A stretch of 64,000 nt of DNA from Thermostichus sp047462415 (GCF_047462415.1 NZ_JANSJE010000006.1:70364-134363); one strand, 5' to 3'; shown: positions 27,327 to 36,105, counted from the first letter of the stretch. Translations and numbers: made by a program. Notes: generated from the letters alone by a model not told the origin.

Positions 27327-27772
27327 TTAAAATTCCGAGCCAGAAAGGGGACTCCGTCTTGCATGGGCAGTTGGAAAAGGGGTTTTCCTTTGCGTTTTGC
27401 CTCTACCGGCGTCCTTTTCGGCAGCCCTTGCGCACCCGCTACGGCCTATGGTCTGTCCGCGAAGGGATCCTGATCCGGCTGACGGATCTGGAGACGGGTC
27501 AGCAGGGCTATGGGGAGATTGCTCCCCTCCCCTGGTTGGGCAGCGAGACTTTGGAGCAAGCGCTGGCGTTTTGCCAGCAGTTGCCGGCTGAGCTATCCGA
27601 GGTGCAGATTGAAGGGATCCCAGCAACTCTGCCCGCCACTCGCTTTGGCTTGGAATGCGCCTGGCTGGCCTGTCGGGATCCCGGCTGGCTGGCCAGGGAT
27701 CTCTACGGGCTTGCTTTCTGCGGACTTGCTCTTTGTGGGCTTTTTAGGAAAACTGCACCCCCAGGTTCCTAG
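27323..27772 (+). pseudogene. Truncated menC copy at left edge of the cyanate island
   Basis: The first 149 codons read as the N-terminal third of o-succinylbenzoate synthase (FCLYRRPFRQPLRTRYGLW ... FGLECAWLACRDPGWL). The stretch 27394-27704 is identical to 31948-32258 in the intact menC. After that it diverges, with a short in-frame doubling (GLAFCGLALCGLF), and stops at 27770-27772. The catalytic Lys, Asp and Glu residues are all missing, so it cannot work as an enzyme. Its upstream leader (from TTG 27323 or TTG 27371) directly follows the M16 gene and may be the ancestral menC start. Confidence 0.88.
27394..27704 (+). repeat. 311-bp direct repeat of menC, left copy
   Basis: By eye every base from GTTTTGCCTCTACC to GGCCAGGGATCTCT equals 31948-32258. 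Weaker similarity continues to the shared AGGTTCCTA near 27771. The two copies bracket the cyanate genes in direct orientation at a distance of 4554 bp. Confidence 0.95.
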
Positions 27773-27828
27773 CTCAACTACTAGCTTGACTTTACAGGCA
27801 GTTAAGACTCGGCTCATGTATCCTACCT

Positions 27829-28275
27829 CTACCACTTCTTGTAGGGCAGGAACTTACCAGACATGATCACTTTAACGCGATCTCCTTTAGGGTCTTCTTC
27901 CTTTTGTATATCTAAGGTAAAGTCAATAGCGCTCATAATCCCATCGCCAAACTTCTCATGAATTACTGCTTTTATTGGCATGCCATATACCTGTACAATC
28001 TCGTAGAAGCGATAGATCAAAGGATCTGTCGGCACCACTGGCCCTAGACCTTTCAGTGGGCATTCAGTCAATTCTTTTGCTACAACAGCGTCCAGTTCTA
28101 AGATCTCAGTAATTTTTTTCGCTTCTTCTAAAGAGGCGCTTGCCTGACGATAAAAAACCGCTGCAATCCACACCTCATCTCGGCCTATCCTCTGCTCTAA
28201 ATCAGCAAAGGTTAGCCCCTTCTCAGCTTTAGCGGCCAATAGCTTCTTAGTAATCTCTGGGATGGTTGTGCTCAT
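27829..28275 (-). CDS. cynS: Cyanate hydratase (cyanase)
   Basis: Converts cyanate and bicarbonate to ammonia and CO2. The 148-residue protein has the N-terminal helical domain (ITKKLLAAKAEKGLTFADL) and the C-terminal catalytic domain with YRFYEIVQVYG (Arg and Glu) and GDGIMSAIDF (Ser), the conserved active-site triad of the decamer. The end PYKKW is typical. ATTTAGGAGGCTACA precedes the ATG. It is the last gene of the operon with the transporter, separated from the ATPase by 60 bp. Confidence 0.97.
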   Translation of the reverse strand: MSTTIPEITKKLLAAKAEKGLTFADLEQRIGRDEVWIAAVFYRQASASLEEAKKITEILELDAVVAKELTECPLKGLGPVVPTDPLIYRFYEIVQVYGMPIKAVIHEKFGDGIMSAIDFTLDIQKEEDPKGDRVKVIMSGKFLPYKKW

Positions 28276-28335
28276 TGTAGCCTCCTAAATTTCAGATGTA
28301 TCGGCTTCGTGAAAGCTCCTACTACAGTTTATTCC

Positions 28336-29220
28336 TCAAACCCGGATCCGTGATTCCTCAACAGCACGAGTTTCTTGAGAAAGGTGATGTTCCATAGCTG
28401 CCTTGAGAGCATGATAGCCTGGCTGCTGATCTAAGCTGTCTCGATGGCGAGGACGGGTAAACGGGACATCTAGAATCTGAGCAATGCGAGCCTCTGGCCC
28501 CCGAGTCATCATGACAATTCGATCCGACAGCAACAGTGCTTCTTCAATGCTGTGGGTAATCAAGATGACAGTTTTCCGTTGTGACTCCCAAATTCGCTCA
28601 ACTTCATCCTGAAGGAATCCTCGCGTCAGGGCATCTAAAGCGCCAAATGGCTCATCCATGAGCAAAATTTGTGGATCAGTTGCCAGAGCTCGAGCAATTG
28701 CTACCCGCTGCTTCATCCCTCCAGATAATTCGTGAGGATATTTCTTTTCTGCCCCCCGCAACCCTACTAGGTCTATGAAAGATTGTACCAACTGCTTCTG
28801 CTGAGCCAAAGTCATCTGCGGGTGTACAGTTTCGACAGCAAAACGGATGTTTTCTCCTACTGTCATCCAGGGCATAAGAGCATAGTTTTGAAAGACAATG
28901 CCACGATCAGATCCGGGGGAATGAACCTCTTGACCATTGATCAATACTTGTCCAGTAGAGGGCTGTGAGAGACCTGCAATGATATTAAGCAATGTCGACT
29001 TACCACAACCAGAAGGACCGATAATCGAGACAAAAGTGTTGGCTTCTACCACTAAATCGATGGGTGCAAGAGCGACGTAATCAACCGAAGCACGACCAAT
29101 GAGCCGATCCATAAAGCCACGACGACCGGGGTAGATCTTGGTGACTTGGCGCAACTGCAACTGCGGAATCCGCTCCAAGCCAGCAGAACTCGAGGTATAG
29201 GAAGGAGAAGTAACTTTCAT
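28336..29220 (-). CDS. cynD: Cyanate/nitrate-type ABC transporter ATPase
   Basis: A NrtD/SsuB/TauB-type ATPase: IIGPSGCGKSTLLNIIAG, Q-loop FQNYALMPWMTVGENI, LSGGMKQRVAIARALA, LLMDEPFGALD. ATG 29220 (MKVTSPSYTSS) gives 294 residues; a longer frame to 29268 runs back into the permease gene. ATGA overlap with the permease stop shows coupling. The cyanase next to it points to cyanate, though the same family also carries nitrate, nitrite and bicarbonate. Confidence 0.9.
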   Translation of the reverse strand: MKVTSPSYTSSSAGLERIPQLQLRQVTKIYPGRRGFMDRLIGRASVDYVALAPIDLVVEANTFVSIIGPSGCGKSTLLNIIAGLSQPSTGQVLINGQEVHSPGSDRGIVFQNYALMPWMTVGENIRFAVETVHPQMTLAQQKQLVQSFIDLVGLRGAEKKYPHELSGGMKQRVAIARALATDPQILLMDEPFGALDALTRGFLQDEVERIWESQRKTVILITHSIEEALLLSDRIVMMTRGPEARIAQILDVPFTRPRHRDSLDQQPGYHALKAAMEHHLSQETRAVEESRIRV

Positions 29221-30047
29221 GACCTCACCCAAAATGCGACCCAACGTTGCAACAATACAAACAACCAATCTAGCAGAAGACCCACAACACCGATAACAAC
29301 AATTGCAGTAATGATACTGGTAATTTGAAGGTTATTCCATTCGTTCCAGATAAAATAACCCAGGCCAGTACCTCCCACCAGAATTTCGGCAGCTACGATT
29401 ACCAGCCAGGCAATACCGATGCTGATGCGCAAGCCGGTTATGATGCTTGGCGCTGCTGCAGGCAGAATTACCTTAAGGATAGTACGCCAACGGGACGCCC
29501 CTAAAGAGCGAGCCACATCCAAGTAAGCTCGATCCACATTACTTACCCCAAACTTAGTATTAATTAGGGTGGGCCAAATGCTAGTAATAGCAATGACAAA
29601 CAAGGCGGCGCTTTCTGAGCTTTTCAGAATGCCTAAACCCAGAGGCAGCCACGCTAGTGGTGAAACTGGCTTTAGCAACTGAATGTAGGGATCAATTGCC
29701 CGTGAAGTCACCTCCGAAAGACCCACCAGTACTCCAAGAGGGATGGCGATCAAGGAGCCAATGGTAAATCCAATCGCCACTCGCTGTAAGCTTGCCAGCA
29801 GATGCCAACCAATGCCTCTATCGTTAGGGCCATAATCGTAAAAGGGATCCGAAACCCACCCCCAAATAGTTACCAAGGTTCTACTGGCAGGGGGAATTAA
29901 TGGAGAAAATACTCCGCCGCGTGCTCCGGCCTCCCAAACTACCAAAATCAAAAGCAAAGAGATCATAAACAAAGCAAATGCCTGCCGATTAGTACCCGGT
30001 AGGATCGAACGAATCCATCGCCCTGGCATAGCGGGAAGAAAGGACAT
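29217..30047 (-). CDS. cynB: Cyanate/nitrate-type ABC transporter permease
   Basis: Six predicted hydrophobic segments and the cytoplasmic EAA-like loop VDRAYLDVARSLGASRWRTI ... ILPAAAPSIITGLRI, which docks the ATPase. It belongs with NrtB/CynB/TauC. A strong ribosome site GTTGGAGGTACA precedes the ATG. Codon use is visibly less GC-biased than flanking genes, in line with the rest of the island. Confidence 0.92.
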   Translation of the reverse strand: MSFLPAMPGRWIRSILPGTNRQAFALFMISLLLILVVWEAGARGGVFSPLIPPASRTLVTIWGWVSDPFYDYGPNDRGIGWHLLASLQRVAIGFTIGSLIAIPLGVLVGLSEVTSRAIDPYIQLLKPVSPLAWLPLGLGILKSSESAALFVIAITSIWPTLINTKFGVSNVDRAYLDVARSLGASRWRTILKVILPAAAPSIITGLRISIGIAWLVIVAAEILVGGTGLGYFIWNEWNNLQITSIITAIVVIGVVGLLLDWLFVLLQRWVAFWVRS

Positions 30048-30149
30048 TGTACCTCCAACGGGTTAAGGAAAAAATCTAGAGAAAATTTTAGTGCAATGGG
30101 ATCGTCATCAACTGTTCAGTTTAAACAGATGGGATCCCTATCTGAGGGT

Positions 30150-31703
30150 CTAAACCCCAAACTTCTCGATTTGAGCTTGAATGTAAGCGACAGGATTACT
30201 AGGATCGAAGGTATCAAACTTCAGGGTTTCAACCCTTAGGTTTTCGGTAGGCGGGTTTTGTCCTAGCTCTCGAGCCAGCTCACGGGCCAAGTCTGTCAGG
30301 AAGATATCCTGAGTGATCTGAGGATAATCTGCGTCCGCCTCTGATAGGAGATTCCAGCGCACCAATTGGCTAATGATCCAGTAAGCAAAGCTCTGCCAGG
30401 GGTAGGGATCAAAATCAATCCGATTAGGAATGTTGAAGCTATTGCCTAACCCATCCTCAAATTGACCCGTCAGCACGGCAGTCACCACCGCCTCTGGCTG
30501 ATTCAGAAACTCCCGCGGAGAAATAGCCTTGGCGATCTCGGCTCGATTTCCTGACTGGCTGGCATAGCTGGCTGCGTCGATGATCGCTTTGTTCACTGCT
30601 CGGAAGGTGTTTGAGTTCGCATCAATCCAGCTTTGACCAGCAGCGAAAACACAGCAGGGATGTCCTGGCCAAAGATCTTTACTCAGCATATGGATAAAGC
30701 CTACTCCCTCAAACACCGCCCGTTGGTTAAACGGGTCTGGCATCAACATGGCATCGATATCCCCTACCGCCATGCGAGCTACACTATCCGGCGGCGGCAC
30801 AGGGTTAATCTGTACATCGGTGTCGGGATTGAGACCTCCGACAGCTAGGTAGTAGCGTAGCAGTAGGTTATGCATTGAGTATGGAAAGGGAACGCCGATT
30901 GTGAAACCTTTGAAGTCAGCAGGGCCTTTCACAGTGTTTTTGTACTTGTTGGCAATGGTAATGGCCTGGCCGTTGATGTTCTCGAGGCTAGCCACCCTAA
31001 TCGGGAAAGCTGTAGATCCTAGGCCCAAGGTAATGGCAATAGGCATTGGGGAGAGCATGTGATAAGCATCTAATTCTCCGGCGATGGCAGAATCCCGCAC
31101 CGCAACCCAACTAGGCATTTTCACCAACTGCACATTCAACCCATGCTTCTCATAGAACTTCAGGGGCTTGGCCATGATGATCGGGGTGGCACAGGTAATG
31201 GGAATAAACCCAATTCTCAGATCCGTTTTCTCAAGGGATCCCTGAGCTTGAACAGACAGTTCCTGTTGTCCTTGAGTGGCTGCCAACCCAATCACTGAAG
31301 CTGCCACCAACACCTGAGTCAAAAAACGCCGCCGCGAATAAGACCCTGTCCGAAGGGTATCCGTAAAAAATTCGGCTGCCTGAGGTCCAAAAGCCGCTAC
31401 CATCGCTTGATCTAGACCGCCCGCTTGCCAAATCAGCTCCCGTAAAATTGGCTCCTTTTCTGGGTTACGCCGACTAAAGCGCTCCAAGACCAGCGTCTCT
31501 AGCATCTCAGTGCGGCTGATCTGATCCGCAAGCTTCAACACCTGCGGCCGATAAACTCCCATCTTGATTAAGTCATCCGCCAGATCCGCTGGACTTTGTG
31601 GCATGGAAGCAAGGAATTCACTGTGATCCTGTGGAGCATGTGAACCACCACAGGGACACCGTTGTGAGTCAAGGGTGAAGACTTTGTCAGTGGAAAACTG
31701 CAT
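30150..31703 (-). CDS. cynA: Cyanate/nitrate-type binding protein with N-terminal cytoplasmic domain and Tat signal
   Basis: Residues ~155-510 form a NrtA/CmpA/CynA-type binding domain (DLRIGFIPITCATPIIMAKP ... IGVPFPYSMHNLLLRYYLA). A twin-arginine motif SRRRFL with a hydrophobic stretch lies near residue 125, not at the N-terminus. The preceding ~120 residues hold CPCGGSH and a helical region, absent from usual CynA/NrtA. ATG 31703 with AGAGAGG upstream is chosen over TTG 31724. The gene is first in the operon, ~80 bases below the NtcA-type promoter. Cyanate is inferred from cynS. Confidence 0.85.
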   Translation of the reverse strand: MQFSTDKVFTLDSQRCPCGGSHAPQDHSEFLASMPQSPADLADDLIKMGVYRPQVLKLADQISRTEMLETLVLERFSRRNPEKEPILRELIWQAGGLDQAMVAAFGPQAAEFFTDTLRTGSYSRRRFLTQVLVAASVIGLAATQGQQELSVQAQGSLEKTDLRIGFIPITCATPIIMAKPLKFYEKHGLNVQLVKMPSWVAVRDSAIAGELDAYHMLSPMPIAITLGLGSTAFPIRVASLENINGQAITIANKYKNTVKGPADFKGFTIGVPFPYSMHNLLLRYYLAVGGLNPDTDVQINPVPPPDSVARMAVGDIDAMLMPDPFNQRAVFEGVGFIHMLSKDLWPGHPCCVFAAGQSWIDANSNTFRAVNKAIIDAASYASQSGNRAEIAKAISPREFLNQPEAVVTAVLTGQFEDGLGNSFNIPNRIDFDPYPWQSFAYWIISQLVRWNLLSEADADYPQITQDIFLTDLARELARELGQNPPTENLRVETLKFDTFDPSNPVAYIQAQIEKFGV

Positions 31704-31781
31704 AGAGCCTCTCTCTTCTGCCAAAAGAGTGAACCAACGCTTCTTTCCTCACCTCAATCGTAGTAAGGAGATACTCAGTGA

Positions 31782-31824
31782 AAGTTACGTTATGTCTTCA
31801 ACTTGATTCTGTAGCTTCAACTAC
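31782..31824 (-). promoter_or_regulatory. NtcA-activated promoter of the cyn operon
   Basis: GTAGCTTCAACTAC (31811-31824) is a perfect GTA-N8-TAC NtcA box. On the minus strand, 23 bases below it lies TAACTT (31787-31782), matching the TAN3T -10 element. Box centre and -10 are about 33 bases apart, which is the class II spacing that replaces a -35 hexamer. The cynA start is about 79 bases below the -10. Nitrogen-starvation induction through NtcA with 2-oxoglutarate and PipX is the established meaning of such a site. Confidence 0.88.
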
Positions 31825-31933
31825 AGTAAGAACATGGGCCTAGCTGTCTTACTTGCAGCATCTCTCTAGGCTCTGAGATTCCTTCTTTACCCGTAGCTCC
31901 TTATCCGGACGATCCTCAAAGGCAGAGAAAAAC

Positions 31934-32938
31934 GTGCTGAGCTTCGAGTTTTGCCTCTACCGGCGTCCTTTTCGGCAGCCCTTGCGCACCCGCTACGGCC
32001 TATGGTCTGTCCGCGAAGGGATCCTGATCCGGCTGACGGATCTGGAGACGGGTCAGCAGGGCTATGGGGAGATTGCTCCCCTCCCCTGGTTGGGCAGCGA
32101 GACTTTGGAGCAAGCGCTGGCGTTTTGCCAGCAGTTGCCGGCTGAGCTATCCGAGGTGCAGATTGAAGGGATCCCAGCAACTCTGCCCGCCACTCGCTTT
32201 GGCTTGGAATGCGCCTGGCTGGCCTGTCGGGATCCCGGCTGGCTGGCCAGGGATCTCTCGGGGCTTGCGTTTTGTGGGCTTTTGGGAAAAGCCGTCCCCG
32301 TAGGTTCCTACCCGGTTTACAAAGGCAAGGTGGGGGTGGATGCCTTTGAGCAGGAGTGGAAAAAGCTAGCAAGCTGGCTGGAGCAACTGCCGCCCGGAGC
32401 CCGGCTGCGCCTGGATGCCAACGGGGGGCTGACCCTAGCCGAGGCGCGGCGCTGGCTGGCCCTCTGCGACCAGCTCAATCAGGAGTGGCCGGGCAAGATC
32501 GAGTTTTTCGAGCAGCCTCTGCCCCCGGAGCAGCACGCTGACTTGATCCAACTGAGCCGCGAGTTTCAAACTCCCCTTGCTCTGGATGAGTCAGTGGCCG
32601 GCCTGGAGCAGTTGCAAGCTGTCCACCGGTCGGGCTGGCAAGGGATCCTGGTGGTCAAGCCCTCTTTGGTCGGATCCGGTCTTGCCCTGAGGGACTACCT
32701 CAGCCAACACCCGGGCTTGGATCTGGTGTTTTCCTCGGCCCTGGAAACCCCTATTGGCGCTTGGCACGGCCTAGTTTGGGCGGGATCCCTGCAGGCAAAA
32801 ACAGCCCATCCCAGAGCCTTGGGATGGGGGGTGGGGGAGTTTTTCCCAGAGTGGGATCCCGTTCAATTGGGCGCGATCTCGGCGTCGGAGCGGGCAGCCC
32901 TGATGCAGGCGGTGTGGGAGCGCCACAGCCGGCCCTAG
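31934..32938 (+). CDS. menC: o-Succinylbenzoate synthase
   Basis: An enolase-superfamily dehydratase of menaquinone/phylloquinone synthesis. VYKGKVG carries the catalytic lysine pair, RLDANGG and FFEQPLP supply Asp and Glu metal ligands, ALDESV the third ligand and VVKPSLVG the second catalytic Lys. The GTG start (MLSFEFCLYRRPF) uses sequence contributed by the island junction: the first five codons differ from the truncated left copy. All essential residues are present, so this copy should be the functional one. Confidence 0.95.
   Translation: MLSFEFCLYRRPFRQPLRTRYGLWSVREGILIRLTDLETGQQGYGEIAPLPWLGSETLEQALAFCQQLPAELSEVQIEGIPATLPATRFGLECAWLACRDPGWLARDLSGLAFCGLLGKAVPVGSYPVYKGKVGVDAFEQEWKKLASWLEQLPPGARLRLDANGGLTLAEARRWLALCDQLNQEWPGKIEFFEQPLPPEQHADLIQLSREFQTPLALDESVAGLEQLQAVHRSGWQGILVVKPSLVGSGLALRDYLSQHPGLDLVFSSALETPIGAWHGLVWAGSLQAKTAHPRALGWGVGEFFPEWDPVQLGAISASERAALMQAVWERHSRP
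31948..32258 (+). repeat. 311-bp direct repeat of menC, right copy
   Basis: Identical to 27394-27704. The unique bases before it (ending GCTTCGA) come from the island, and the shared part starts at GTTTTGCC. It forms the 5' part of the intact menC. Confidence 0.95.
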
Positions 32939-34066
32939 ACTGCAGCAGCCTGCTGTTTGGCATGTTCCTGCCGCAGGTAGGCCTGGATAAAGTGCATCAG
33001 CTCCTCCGGTTCGCCATTCATAAACGCCTCGACATTGTAGGTTTCGGCGTTGGTGCGGTGGTCTTTGATCAACTTGTAAGGATCGAAGGTGTAGGTGCGG
33101 ATCCGGCCCCCAAAGCCCTGGGTCACCATTTCGCCGCGGATCTCGGCCAGCTTTTGCCGGCGCTTCTCCTCCTCCAATTCGATGAGCTTCGCCTTCAGGA
33201 TCTGGATGGCCCGCTCCTTATTTTGCAGTTGGGAACGCTCCTCGGTGCAGCGCACGGCAATGCCGGTGGGCTTGTGGATGACACGCACCGCCGTTTCCAC
33301 CTTGTTGACGTTTTGGCCGCCTGCCCCGCCGGAACGAGAAGTCTCGAACTCCAGATCCTCCATCCTCAGCTCGAACTCATTCTCTTCCTCCAGGATGGGC
33401 ATGACCTCGACGCCGGCAAAGCTGGTCTGGCGCTTGCCGTTGGCGTTGAAGGGGCTGATGCGCTCCATGCGGTGGTTGCCCTTCTCGGCGGAAAGATACC
33501 CATAGGCGTAGGGCCCCTCGATCAACAGGGTGGCCGACTTGATGCCGGCCTCTGCCCCTTCCGAGTATTCCGAGAGGCTGACCTTGTAGCCCTGGTTTTC
33601 CGCCCAGCGGGTGTACATCTTCAGGAGCATCGCTGCCCAGTCTTGAGCGTCGGTTCCCCCCGCGCCGGCGGTAATGGTGAGGATGGCGCCGTTTTTGTCG
33701 TAGGGGCCGGAAAGCAGTTGCCGCAGCTCCCATTGGCCGAGCTCCCGCTCCACCGCCGCCAGGGATCCGGACACTTCCGCCAACAGCTCCGGGTCGGGAT
33801 CCTCTTGCAACAGCTCCAGGGCGCTGGTGGCATCTTCCAGGCGATCCTTCCAGCGGTGGACTTGATCCCAGGAGGCCTTGAGGCTGTTGAGCTGTTGCAG
33901 GTGGCGGCGGGCCGCCTCGGCATCGTTCCAAAACTGCGGCTGCGCCGCCTCTTGCTCCAAAATGGCGATCTGTTGCTCTAGGCGGGGCAGGTCAAAGATA
34001 GTCCTGAGCACTGCTCAGGCGCGAGGTGAGCGATTCTAGGGTGCGTCTCAGATCGGCCAGTTCCAT
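32935..34066 (-). CDS. prfB: Peptide chain release factor 2, with programmed +1 frameshift
   Basis: RF2 frees peptides at UGA and UAA. The main frame (32935-34011) has SPFNANGKR for stop recognition and GGAGGQNVNKVE, the hydrolytic GGQ. The first 24 codons lie in another frame, starting at ATG 34066 (MELADLRRTLESLTSRL) and ending AQDYL at an in-frame TGA (33992-33994). The slip site is CTT TGA C; shifting by one base gives YL then DLPRLEQQ. CAGGA just upstream stands in for the stimulatory Shine-Dalgarno. ATGs at 34075 or 34087 are also possible starts. Confidence 0.95.
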
Positions 34067-34308
34067 AGAGAGCATCAAGCTGCGCATCGGCTCCCATCCT
34101 AGCCTGTAGGCTAGCAATTCAACCAAGGGATCCAGCTCTTTTGCAGGTTTGCTGCAACACCGTGAACCGCATTCCTGGCCAATTGGGTGATCCCGCGCCG
34201 GCTCTAGGAGGCGACAGGGCGGCCTTAGGCGATGGCTTTTGCCGAAGGATCCCTGTCGAAGCACCTCAAGCCCGTAGCAGAATGGAAAATCTTGTTTCGG
34301 AGGCCGCT

Positions 34309-34719
34309 ATGCTGAGGGTCTTTTCCTTGCTTTCCGGACTGGTTCTGGCCGGGGGTGTGGCTGCTCTGGCCATCACCAATCCCACCCCGGAAGCGTACAG
34401 GGCCTACGCAGGGGAACAGTTGGCTGCCTATGCCACGCGGGAATACTGCGCCCAGCTCCCGGCTTTTTTGCCCACCCTCATTGAGGAATGTCACGCCCTT
34501 GTGCAAGAGCTGCAACCGGAGTTGGCAGAGCTGTTCCTGCACCAGACCCGCCGGCAAAACTTCATCCTCTTCAGCCTCTACAGCACCGATTTGTCGTTGC
34601 TTAACTTTGGCCCGCTGGGGATCTCTTTGCCCACCTACCACTTCCAAACTCTGGCGGTGGCAGGGCAGTTTTACACCTACGAGATCCGCGAGGGCCAGAC
34701 CACTCCCAAAAAAGGCTAA
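34309..34719 (+). CDS. DUF4359 protein, secreted or membrane-anchored
   Basis: ATG 34309 with GGAGG upstream gives 136 residues: a hydrophobic leader (MLRVFSLLSGLVLAGGVAAL), then AITNPTPEAYRAYAGEQL, the typical DUF4359 opening, two cysteines (YCAQLPAF, EECHALV) that may form a disulfide, and a beta-rich end (NFILFSLYSTDLSL). Function is unknown. It is convergent with the CBS-MCP gene, the two ends overlapping by four bases. Confidence 0.8.
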   Translation: MLRVFSLLSGLVLAGGVAALAITNPTPEAYRAYAGEQLAAYATREYCAQLPAFLPTLIEECHALVQELQPELAELFLHQTRRQNFILFSLYSTDLSLLNFGPLGISLPTYHFQTLAVAGQFYTYEIREGQTTPKKG

Positions 34720-35837
34720 ACCTGGGCCCGCTCCAAGAGGGCTTGCAACTCCTCCAGAGCCGCCTGGGCCGACTGGGCCTGCTGGTAAAGGGATTGCACC
34801 ATCTCGGCGCTGGCCTGGGCTGATTGCAGGGTGGATTGGCTTTGGCGTTGGATGCGCTCTGCCAAGCCGCGGATGCGGTTGCTGGCTTCGGTGGTGCGCC
34901 CTGCCAATTTGCGAATCTCCTGGGCAATGGCGCCAAAACCGCCACCTCCGCCGCTGCGGTTGGCCTCCACAGCCGCATTAAAGGAGAGCAGGCGAATATA
35001 GCCCGCCACCTCTACGATCAAGTCAACGATGGTGTTGATTTCTTTGAGCTCGCGGGAGAGCTCCTGGTTGCTGTCGGCAATTTCCTGAGATAGACGGCGA
35101 ACGGCCTCTACTCCGGCAAAGGTGGCGGCAAAGGTGGATTTGCCCTTCTCCGAGAGCACCGAGCTGATCTCGATGATGCGGGCGTTGAGGCGGGCCAGTT
35201 CTTCGGAGCGCTGCTGGGCCTGGCGCCGCTCCCGATCTAGAGCGATGTTCTGGCTGAGGATCTCGGCCTTTTGCCGCTCCAGATCGCGGGCATACTGAAG
35301 GCTGCGGTTTTTCTCTTGCTCCAGCTCGGCCAAGATCCGTTGCATCTCCTCCTGCTGTTCTTGCAGCTTCCGCTGCGTGGCCAGATGCACCTGCGACTGG
35401 GCCACCAACAACACCGGCACATCCAAAAGGCGGTAGTCCTGGGAACCAACTTGTACCACCACCGGGTCGTAGATGGTCTCCTGGGGCCGCTGGAAGGCCT
35501 GGCTGGCCGCCGCGATGACATCGCAGTCGCCGGGGAGCAGCAAAAAGCCCCGTCCGTGGAACTCCACCATGGAGCTGATGGGCCGCTTCAAAAACACGTC
35601 TAGGCCATAGGGCTTGCTCAGCATCCACTCCAAAATGGCGCGGCGGGTCAACATCCCCTGCACCCGCGACCGCTCATCCAGCACGATGACCCCCGAAAGG
35701 CTGGGATCATCTTCTAGGCGGCGCACCACGTTCTCGCAGGTGGTGGACTCGCTCACCTGAAAGTCGACCAGAGCCAGATCGCGCAGCTTGGTGTTGATCG
35801 AGAGGGTGGGAGTGGGCGGATTGGTCAGGGTAGCCAT
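34716..35837 (-). CDS. Cytosolic CBS-domain methyl-accepting-chemotaxis-like signalling protein
   Basis: Residues ~10-140 are a CBS pair (VSESTTCENVVRRLEDD ... GVIVLDERSRVQGMLTRRAIL, then LLLPGDCDVIAAASQA). A long Gln/Glu/Arg coiled coil (150-230) leads to a short MCP-type signalling hairpin whose tip NAAVEANRSGGGGGFGAIA and QEIRKLAGRTTEASNRI are clear. There is no membrane segment. CBS pairs sense adenine nucleotides, so this could couple energy status to a CheA-type kinase. ATG 35837 follows an in-frame GTG by one codon. Confidence 0.82.
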   Translation of the reverse strand: MATLTNPPTPTLSINTKLRDLALVDFQVSESTTCENVVRRLEDDPSLSGVIVLDERSRVQGMLTRRAILEWMLSKPYGLDVFLKRPISSMVEFHGRGFLLLPGDCDVIAAASQAFQRPQETIYDPVVVQVGSQDYRLLDVPVLLVAQSQVHLATQRKLQEQQEEMQRILAELEQEKNRSLQYARDLERQKAEILSQNIALDRERRQAQQRSEELARLNARIIEISSVLSEKGKSTFAATFAGVEAVRRLSQEIADSNQELSRELKEINTIVDLIVEVAGYIRLLSFNAAVEANRSGGGGGFGAIAQEIRKLAGRTTEASNRIRGLAERIQRQSQSTLQSAQASAEMVQSLYQQAQSAQAALEELQALLERAQV

Positions 35838-36105
35838 CACAGGGATCCTCGGCGCGGGTTGGGCAGAGACAAGTGGCCAAGAATGTGCTATGTATAGAGG
35901 AGCACAGAGGCAGAGCTCTGCTCGCCTTTCCAGCGAACCGGTGGCAAACAGAGCCGGCCACCCTTAGTTTGGCTTGAGATCTTGTCTGCTGGCTACAAGC
36001 CTATACGGGATTGTGCGGAGAGATCCTCTTTCTTTATTTATTTGTGCTTTATTGGTGGGCAGGCGAGGAACCTGTTCTGAACCCAGGGGCTAAGGGGATC
36101 TGGGG
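35838..36105. other. Intergenic, no gene seen
   Basis: The gap between the HD-GYP and CBS-MCP genes is AT-richer around 36020-36055 (TTTCTTTATTTATTTGTGC). I see no RNA gene, repeat or convincing terminator. Confidence 0.4.
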
